Source: Cristatella mucedo
Lineage: Eukaryota > Bryozoa > Phylactolaemata > Cristatellidae
DNA length: 64,000 nt
Reading direction: 5' to 3'
NCBI GenBank assembly: GCA_009760855.2
Contig: WPIO01000002.1
Coordinates: 7,339,001-7,403,000, forward strand
The notes under the pieces were generated by a model. The model worked only from the letters and a program-made list of their open reading frames with translations. It had not been told where the DNA came from and did not search any database. Each line of letters starts with the position of its first letter. Positions within the stretch are counted from its first letter, which is position 1. Positions 55,973-64,000 of the stretch are shown in pieces. Position numbers and translations under genes: made by a program.

Positions 55973-56740
55973 CCACAGGCTTTGGGATCATACTAACTAA
56001 AAGCATGGTCTCCAAAGGATTCGAGATTTGCACGAGGTGTGGGTAAACAGTTAGATTCCGAAAAGCGGGCCGTATGATGCTTAGCCTTGTGGGGCAGTAG
56101 ATCTGATAGGTAGGCTGGTGCCAAAGAATGAAGGGAACTGAAAGTGATGACAAAACTTTGAAGCCGATGCGTTGCTTGACTGGGAGCCAGTGCAGGTCAT
56201 CTAGAAGGGGTGTGATGTGGCTACTGCTGCGCTCATGGCAGACAACCCTAGCTGCTGAGTTTAGCTCCAGCTGTAAGCACCTGATGTAAGAGCCTTGCAC
56301 AGGCCGGTAGACCAGCAAGTAGTGAATTACATAAGTCAAGACGGGATTTTGCAAATGCATGGACCAATTTTGATGTGGTATCTCTGTCTAAACAACCCCA
56401 AATTTTAGCAGTGTTATGTAGGCAGACTTGACTGTCAAGCTGATGTGGTCGTCTAATGTAAGGTCACTTTGGGAAATAACACATAGGTTTCAAGCAGATT
56501 CACCAGGAGATATGCTAACAGAGCCGATTTTGAGTGTTAGCCTTTCAAATTTCTCAAGCGCACTTGGTTTGCCCATAACTAGTAAGTTGATTACATCACC
56601 ACTCAATTTAAGAAAGTTTGCTGCCATCCATATGTGGGTGTCATCAATACATGCAACAAGGGAGTTGAGAGAATTCGACATGCTGGAAGGCTGGGAGGGA
56701 TCAAAGCAAAGGTTAAAGGTTAAATGAGTTATCGGTTGGG
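55973..56740 (-). mobile_element. LINE lineage 1, coding fragment
   Basis: Minus strand. Frames at 56762-56490 and 56360-55884 encode 'SNSLNSLVACIDDTHIWMAA' followed by NFLKLS, then 'LNSAARVVCHERSSSHITPL' and 'LDDLHWLPVKQRIGFKVL'. It lacks both the RT motifs (5' truncated) and the 3' UTR and tail (cut by the SINE junction). Confidence 0.85.
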
Positions 56741-56752
56741 AGGGATCGTTGG

Positions 56753-56902
56753 GACGTGACATCCTGCATACTCAGTGTAAGCTGAAGATCCGTGCAGTTG
56801 TTGCTGGCCCACTTGCTCTGCAGGTTGGTACGTGACATCCTGCACACTCAGTGTAAGCTGAAGATCTGCGCAGTTGTTGCGGGCCCACTTGCTCTGCAGG
56901 CC
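56753..56902. repeat. ~74-bp tandem duplication
   Basis: Two copies of 'acgtgacatcctgca(t/c)act', 'cagtgtaagctgaagatc', 'gcagttgttgc' and 'ggcccacttgctctgcagg'. They differ at only a few positions. It directly follows the LINE fragment. Confidence 0.93.
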
Positions 56903-59900
56903 TCGGTCCACGGTGCCACCTCAATGACGTGATCTCTTGAGCGTTATTTGGAATGTGGCTGCTGCATTTAGGAATTGCTCTGGAGTAGACAAGTGGTGTG
57001 GCTATTTTCCTGCGATAGTATGCTCTCCCAGAGCAGGCCCAGTTGTGATTAGCTACCCTAGTTGGTGACCTGAGCTGCCGAGCTGAGCTCCTCTTGTAGG
57101 CCCACCCACCTTTTGAGTTAAGTCGGCTAATGCCTTTTACCTGGAACTAGCAGCTGTCGGAATCGAGATTCGCCAATGCTGATAAATGGTCTATTTTTTG
57201 TGGTCAGTGCTTCTGAGAATGAACCGGGTGGTCGAGTTAAGCTTGCAGCCCTTAGCTGCTTTGAATTCTGCTGCAGAATGTTTTTGATTGTGTAGAACTT
57301 TTAGCCCTGCCGAGTGGGCATCCTGATTTAAGAGGAAGCTCGAATTGTAGTTGAATCGCTATCGTTGGTAGAAAGTTTTTTTTCTAATCTTGCAGTCTAG
57401 CAAGAGTGGGCCAAGTGTTCCACGCCCATATCGCTCGAGGTATACGCTCGAGCCTCATTGGTCGGCAGCTGTACAATTTAGCTGGTATTAGGTGTGCAGC
57501 CGCTGACTGCTTTGGAGGCTTGAAAATAAATTTGTCAGTGCTGATGCTTTAAAGGATGCTGTCGACAGTAAATGTCAAGTAGCCAGGCAGCATCGTCAAA
57601 CGAAAGGATCGAGTAGCATCGCACTACACGAGCCAGCTAGGTAGGTCTGGCTAGGCTGATCTGGGCAGTCATCTTACAGCTACTTGCCTATGCTGGCCAC
57701 CAGAGGAAGTCTGCTGTTCGCTTGCTTAAGCTGTGTCGTTTTGTTACCACAACAGGAAAAGCACCGATGTTAGACGACTTCAGCCCTGGGTGCTATTTAT
57801 TGCTTTGTGTTTAGATATCGTGTACTCTTGTGACTACTCTTGGGACAGGTGGTTGCTGGCAAATTGAAGCTGACTGGCTGCTGCCCTGCCACCTGGGGTC
57901 ATTCACGACAAAGTGTCAACTCATAACCCCAGGCTTGAATTGGGCGGGAAAGAGAGAGGTTAAGAGCAATCGGCGGCACATCTTGGGATCTTGACATTAG
58001 TCGATTTCTCTCTGCTGACCCTGTTTCATTAGCCTGCCTGCTCCTCGGCAGTTCTCGTCCGCGTCCAGTGGCTTCGGTGCAGCCTTTTGGATGTTTGATG
58101 CAGAGGGGATGGTGTACGGGGAGGCGCGGTGGTGCCGCCCAGGGGCAGGAGGTGGCTAAGCAGGACTCTCCAGTTAACTCTCGGAAATGTGCTGCGTGCA
58201 CTTGCTTGGCATAGAGCTGTATATGGCTCCTGTAGTGTGCTCATATGGCTTGACGAATCACTCGTTTTATTGTGCAGCTACTGGTTTGGCCTGGCACATC
58301 TTCTTTAAACGATGATCATTGTAGGAAAAGGTAGGAGCTAAGCCGCTGAGTCGTTGCTCTCGTCCCTCCGCTTGCTGCGAATGCTCGAACGCTCCCTACG
58401 GATGTTGTGGTAATCCACCTATGCATATCGCTGCACTCAAAGCAGTCCGTGTGCGCACTCTGCATTAAAAAAATCCTTGTCTCCTCTGAATGTCATTGGT
58501 GTTTTGAGCTGGCCATCGCAGAAGACAGTGGTGTGATGACACCAGGGACTTGGGCATGCTTTCAGCTGCTCAGGGAAATTGACACTAGGCAGTTGTAGTA
58601 ATGGAGGCTGCAATATATGGATGGGCTTGGAAAAAAATATCACCTTAGATCGACCTGTCTGGCTGGCAGATCCGCCATTTTAACCATGCTGGCATACTGT
58701 GACGGTTTTCTAACAACCGTGTCTTCAATTTCTTTTCTAATTTCGATGTATAGTGATACGTGGGGTGCAGGGAGCACATATTGGCACCAAGTGCTACCGA
58801 GTGTGCTCCCGATTTTGTATGTGCAGCTGTTTAGTGCCGACTAGCCACGTCGGTAAAGGGGCTTCTGATTCTGCTGTATGAGCAGGGCTGTAACAGTTTT
58901 AAAAACAAGCGCAGCACGGCAAGTGGAAAGCTAGCCAATTGTAGCATCTTCCGACGGTTGGCAAAGAGAAAGCCTTTTTTTACCTGTCGGCATAAAGTCG
59001 ATCGCTTGCGGTGGACTTATGATTGCGGTGGACTGATGATTGCGGATACGATTTGACGCTGGAAGTTTTTTGTAACGTTCCACGGACTGGCGAAAGCAAG
59101 CTCTCAAAGTCTGGCAATTGGGGAATGAAGAAGACCGAAGGCTAGCCGCCGGTAAGATGGGGCATCCCGTGCTGAGTGCTTGCGACCGACCGTGAAATTC
59201 GGTGGCGAATTTATCATGGCTGGGAGCTGCTTTTCTGGGAAAGGGGTGGATCAGCATACCTAACTTGAATGGTGGAAGAAGAAAGCATATTTAGTGTCAG
59301 CAAATTGCCTGGGGATATATAATATAGCTATATTTTGTCAGCGACATAATGATCCCTAGCAGCAGGCAGCATGGTCTGTTAAGCATCTCCCTGAGTGCAG
59401 TGTAATATTGATGTGTCTCCTCAGCCGATCATCGGATGTGCACCCCACGGAACATGTGAACGGGACAACGTAGACTGGTGGCTAAAGCAGGGAGATCCTT
59501 CCCTAGTTCATTTGTAGCCTGTTTGCCGAAATTCTGGCATTCTGGAACAATACACCTGAGGAAATGATGAATAATAATGATGTGGCCTCCATACGTGCCA
59601 AAGCGAGTTAAAAAGATATGCTATAAAGAGCATTATCGGGCGGCATCTTTTTAAACTACTCTGAAACGAGGGCATTTGCATATGTTTTTTTAGTGAACAT
59701 TTTCGAACGTTGTGTGAAGGGGTTACGTGCCATTGAAAGATATTTTGGCCATTAACCCTATTGAGTTGCTGTGGTAGCCATATTGGAAAGATTGTTTACA
59801 TTGACTATGCTTATGTCAGTAGTTCCGGGTGATAAAACTCGAAGCTGTGTGCATGCTGCAGCCGGATATTGCCCATTGCAGCCGTGAAAACACTTGGCAA

Positions 59901-60889
59901 AAAAAACACTTGGCAATGTTGCTAACATACGATGGGAAAAAGTGCACAGAAATCAGTCATACCAAAAGCTGCCGTGTTATCAATGGCCCTAAGGGGTCCT
60001 ACGCGGTTACCAGTAGCCCTAAGGGGTCCTACCCGGAAACATGCAATCCCAAATACATCGACTACCTAATTCACTTCTAGTCACTATGTAGTTTACCTGT
60101 AGACTTTGGAATGCTGGCTATTTATTGGCCACTTACTGTAATTAGCAATCGGCTCGATGCAAACATTTAAATTAGCAGCAGGTAAATGAATATTGCTGTT
60201 TGCCGAGTCCTTGCTTCTTGTACCGGAGCCGTCGAGTGGAGATAATCACTGCTGCTTAATGTTCTTTTTCCAAGTGTAAGCCAGCCAGGCTCGATGTCTA
60301 CCTGTTCGTTCTGGTCTGCCTTCGCAAGCTAATTCTAGAGCAGTAGTGGTTGATGAGCTGGCAGCCAAATGTTTTGTCGTTGCAATTGCTGCTGGCTCTC
60401 TGTGTTGCTTGTTGTCGGTGTCTCTTTCACATTAGCCCACGGGTTTAGGCATGGATGATAGAATATTGTTCAGAGGTAGGGAAGATAGCATTATTGTTCA
60501 GAGGTAGCATTACAAAAGTCTCGAACGTGGCCGGCAGTTTAGCCAGTGGTGTGTAGCTCAATCAGTAATCTGCCTTATCGTTATAGTCAACTTGGGTAGC
60601 CAAGGCATACCCTTCGACCTCAATTCGAGTTTGCTCGCCATCGTCTTGTGGCAGCAATGCTTGTTTAGGGTATTCGGGGAATACTATCTAACAAAATGTA
60701 ACACAATTTTTTGTCTTTGGGTAGTAAGTGTTATTTCCTAGTTGTTTTTGTATCATTAGTATAGAAAGTGGCCATTAGTCCCTTCAGTCGTGGCTTCTAT
60801 GATCAGTAACTGTGGTTGACTTGAATTTAAACGATTTCCAAATACAAAACCGACAAATTCGCATCTTAAGGTCCACATTTAGTCAGAAA
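56903..60889. other. Intron 10, unannotated
   Basis: No recognised gene or intact element. Small features: an 18-bp duplication 'agccctaaggggtcctac' near 59983-60030; a direct repeat 'aaaacacttggcaa' near 59885-59915; a tRNA-like pair of words near 60550-60650 ('gtgtgtagctcaatcagtaa' and 'cctcaattcgagtttgctc') that could be a SINE relic. A minus-strand frame at 57899-58201 has no family resemblance. Confidence 0.4.
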
Positions 60890-62280
60890 GAACGGCGAAT
60901 TGAACTAAACTAACGCGTATTTACTCTGAAGTCATACAAAAATTACTACTCATATTTGTCCAGAATTGAGTTTTTATGTTCCAGATTTGTGAGTGACTAT
61001 ATAGCAAATCTCTTTTTTTAGAATCCCTCGAACATAGTCCTCCATGTTTTCATTATACTGTCCTAAGTAACTTCATTCAAATTCCAGTATATCCTGCTAC
61101 AAGTGCTCGCCTTGTTCCTTTGAGTAAGCTCCCATGTTCTCCTTGAATTTTTCAGGTTGACCTTCAAGGATATGGACTTTGAGAGACATTCTGCATCCTG
61201 TTTCGACATAGTTGTTCATGGGATTCTGAACTAGCTGCTTGTAGTTTTCAGCCCTGTGAGTGCCCAAAAAGCTGCGAACAACTGTAATGTAACCCTTTCT
61301 CCATCCTGTTTAGCTTCTAAGCGAATTTTTCACCATCTATGATCTTTTTCAGCATCGACCCGACAAAGATACTAGCTTTGACCTTTGCCCCTGACAGCTG
61401 TGGAAAGATCCTTTATGGGTACTTAAAAGCTGCTATCTCATTGTCTAGAGCCACGACAAATTGCTTGATGTGCAGCTGTGTCATTAGGAACTTCCAGCAG
61501 TGGGTCCACGAGCAGTTCCCACTTTGTGTTGTTGCTCTTCCTTCCAGAGGAATCGGAGGCAGTCCCTTTTTTCGACGGTGCCCCTTACTGTCCGGGATGT
61601 CCCACAGGCAAAAGAAAACAAGGGGACTTTGTGAAACTGAGTCTCGAAGGCCCACTAAGATTGATACCATTTTCAAGTCTCGAATGGCCTACCAGCCATT
61701 GTCACTATTATTTTGGGCACTCAGCAGCATCTTGACACTACACTGGTATGGTCCTGTTTGGGGTGCACTGTATGAGCCGTTGGGAGAGACAGGTACTTAT
61801 TCCCCGCATGATGCAGTGCGGCTTTGAAGCTCTTGGACGAACTGTATATAAATAGAAGCCGTTCGCTCGGCTTGCATGGAATCGCTATAGCCTCGAATAT
61901 ACTGGCGACAGTTTTGCAGAAGCACAACCCATCTTGCTTACAGAAGGAGTAGGCAAAAAGTTGTTGACACTCTCCCTGATATGTTACTTTCACACTTATT
62001 CTAAAAGTCCGTTTTCCTTGAGCCTAGATGTCGGAAGCTCAGCATTGGACTTCTGATCAAATCTTTGAGGTCATTTTGGTTGGGAACGTATGGCTTTCTC
62101 TCCTCAGCCATATGTGTAAAATTGGAATCAGGGTCTACACTATATTCCTTGCTATCCGACTTACTTCTCTCTCCTTACGACGGCTGATCACTCTGGATGA
62201 GTTGGGACAGGGAGCTCGGGGCAGTGTGTTGTGCTGGGTTAAAGGATTAAGGAATGTGGGGATACATGATGGTTAATGAG
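60890..62280 (-). pseudogene. Relic of a dispersed mobile-element ORF family
   Basis: Minus strand, read from 62280 down to 60890. Blocks in order: 'DSNFTHMAEERKPYVPNQND' then LKDLI (about 62150-62075), 'IAIPCKPSERLLFIYSSSKS' then FKAALHHAGNKY (about 61890-61800), 'SPLVFFCLWDIPDSKGHRRK' (61635-61575), 'LHIKQFVVALDNEIAAFKYP' (61470-61413), and 'GCRMSLKVHILEGQPEKF' with 'ENMGAYSKEQGEHL' (about 61195-61095). I recognise this arrangement (PSEW-LFIDSSS-SLKAVLLHNGN, then FC-LWDSR, LHIKLG-MKQFVKAL, and CxMSLKVHFLHSHL) as a protein family dispersed in many invertebrate genomes and usually annotated as uncharacterised. Its element class is not clear to me. Several frame breaks and stops show that this copy is dead. 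Confidence 0.65.
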
Positions 62281-63815
62281 CTAGCACCAATTCATCGTTT
62301 AGAAGGGTCCTGCAATCCACCACTGTCGCTTCGTTCCTATGTCTCGCTTATGTAGCAATTCCCTGCGTTTCCCTCCTTCTAGAATCACTATTTGATAATT
62401 AAATAGCAATCCCTGATATGACTATTTGTACCCATCGTTTTTATAATTTGCTTGGTTTTGGGACTTTAGCCCTCCTACTGTAGGTGCCACTGCCGAATGC
62501 AGTCGTGAGCAGTTGAGCTATCGTAAGGAATGTAATTGCTACTCTAAACAGTTGCTTTAGGGACTAGTCTCTGTTGGGCTTGGTGTTTAATGTGTTGTCT
62601 TTGATTGCTTCAGGTTTGCATTAGGTTTTCTGGCTCGAGAATATCTATAATCACTCACTACTCCGTTAAGTGTGCTTAGGCCAACTGGTCGCACGATAGC
62701 ACTAGATGCCGTAAATGAGAGAATTAAACGCGTTAGTTCCCCACCACCACATAACTTTTGCCTAATATGAAATAACTTCTGCTGATTAGAATAATAGTGA
62801 AATGATTGTAGCATTTTACAGGTAGTTGCCATCGTATGGCATTCCCCCTCCGAATGCAGCAACCGTGTGATCTCCATTTCGCCTTAAAACCGGTCTCTCT
62901 TAAGCAAACAGTCATGTCATGTCAGGTTTTTTATATCGTGTCATATCATGTTTGATATCATGTCATACCGTGTTTTATTAAAAGGCTTCTGTGCAAACCC
63001 TGAGCTCATTAAACTGGGCTGTTTAGGGTAAATATCACATAGTGCTGAGTAAACAACATAATACCTGAAGCCATTTTTGGTAACAATTTTGTGCTGGTCA
63101 TACCCTAGACATGACCAACTGAGAACAAGTTGCTGATTGTTCTCGTCGCAATTTCCACATTGGCATTGCTATCTTTAAGCCCTGCCAATGATTGACCGGT
63201 CTATATACTTTAAAAGCCAGTGAGACTCTGCTGGTGCGATATAAAGCAGGCCGACTGACCTGCTGCGTTTGTGTTTGGTTTTTTGCTGTTGCATAGATTC
63301 TCGGCCGAGGAGACCTTGCCGTGTGGCCTAAATCGTGCATGCCTGACAAACTAAATTCGTCTGTAAGCAGTGGCTATATAGAGAGCATCGATAGTGGATT
63401 TTTCTTAGCCATTGACTCCCAAGTTGTCAAACAGAGCCATGCTGTCAGATATATGGTGAATTGACTGCTATCGCAGAATGTGGAAGGTGAACTGACGATC
63501 GTAGCAGGGGTTTGCTGCACGTGCTGGTTTGCCAGTGTGCTACTTTCATGCTTCTACAGCACTAAGGTAGTTAGTCGGCAGTCCCAAACGGATGTCACCA
63601 GCTACCTTTGGGTTGCTTTATCAACCAGGATTAGGCTTATTGGGCCGGATGTTAGTGATAATATCATTGGCCAGTAAAGTCCTGGCGTTTTCTTCCTTTG
63701 GCAACAACTGACTGTTTATTGTGCTTCCTGTGTTAGTTGGCTAGTGTCATCAGATCGTAGATACCGTCATAGACTGTGTGGGTGTTCCTGTTGACATGTT
63801 TGTCGTTTCTTGCAG
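62281..63815. other. Intron 10, right part, unannotated
   Basis: 62922-62985 is a degenerate tandem of ~10-bp words ('gtcatatcat', 'gtcatgtcat'). Nothing else is recognised. The acceptor of exon 11 is 'gtttcttgcag'. Confidence 0.5.
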
Positions 63816-64000
63816 GTGCTGTGGACGATCATTTCAGTAACTTTAATTTCTTCAAAGGCATCGACGCCATCATGGCACAGCTTCGAGCTGCGAACGGCTT
63901 TGTAGAGCGCAGCAGACCTTGGGAGCTGCAGGATCAGAGCCAACGTGCTGCACTTGATCACGTACTTCATGTCGCAATGGAGTGCCTGCGAGTCTGCAGC
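63816..64000 (+). CDS. Mitochondrial methionyl-tRNA synthetase, exon 11 (runs off the window)
   Basis: Completes a Gly and reads 'AVDDHFSNFNFFKGIDAIMA', then 'QLRAANGFVERSRPWELQDQ' and 'SQRAALDHVLHVAMECLRVC'. 'DNF-xxKxLEAxxxxxxxxNxFxxxxxPWxL' is the anticodon-domain pattern of MetRS, and the helix with 'VLHVALECLRV' in human MARS2 is nearly matched. No donor appears before the end, so the exon or gene continues. Human MARS2 has 593 residues. About 508 are covered here if the missing micro-exon encodes about four, which leaves roughly 80 for the unseen 3' part. Confidence 0.95.

Noticed and set aside
61339-61827. 162-codon plus-strand frame
   Set aside because: It is antisense to the mobile-element ORF relic, whose blocks are on the minus strand.
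1-64000. Bacterial or phage defence systems, CRISPR, operons
   Set aside because: Splice sites, SINEs and LINEs show a eukaryotic genome. No repeat-spacer pattern is present.

Overview
This window is eukaryotic, almost certainly from an invertebrate animal. It has GT-AG spliced exons with long introns, tRNA-derived SINEs, CR1/L2-type LINE relics, Tc1 and Gypsy-like fragments, and long microsatellites. Nothing looks prokaryotic: no operons, no ribosome binding sites, no CRISPR. I cannot name the species.

The one gene recognised with confidence is nuclear-encoded mitochondrial methionyl-tRNA synthetase (MARS2 type) on the + strand. It starts near 13154 and runs off the right edge. I placed eleven exons: 13154-13316, 19859-19974, 21301-21372, 26921-26996, 31328-31456, 36941-37046, 45016-45143, 46904-47028, 52575-52786, 53485-53685 and 63816-64000+. 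They carry an Arg-rich presequence, HIGH, WGIPVPGD, the [10 protein letters not shown] block, KMSKS and the start of the anticodon-binding helices. Reading phases agree at every junction except exon 3 to exon 4, where a very short exon is probably missing. The last ~80 residues should lie beyond the window.

Region by region. 1-12100: repeat-rich flank. It holds a LINE inserted into an unclassified repeat whose second copy is at 9356-9995, a Gypsy-like gag between two diverged LTR-like repeats (7660-9357), a protease-like pol fragment (about 6030-6840) and a (GA)n tract with a 70-bp higher-order period. 12102-12716 (minus): a 204-codon open frame, possibly a gene divergent from MARS2. 13154-64000: the synthetase gene, with introns full of retroelement debris.

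Two LINE lineages recur. Lineage 1 ends in a short hairpin tail followed by ATT repeats. Lineage 2 is a different L2-like family. Two SINE groups recur. Group 1 ends in an 'aaaagaggctgtttaatcagcta'-type tail (shown here only as a description of its conserved end). Group 2 carries a tail resembling the lineage-1 LINE hairpin, which suggests it borrowed that LINE's machinery. A Tc1 transposase relic (39580-40645) and a relic of a widespread mobile-element ORF family (60890-62280) are also present. I found no convincing new biological system. The most useful leads are the intron-rich MARS2, the missing micro-exon, the SINE/LINE tail sharing and the nested repeats.
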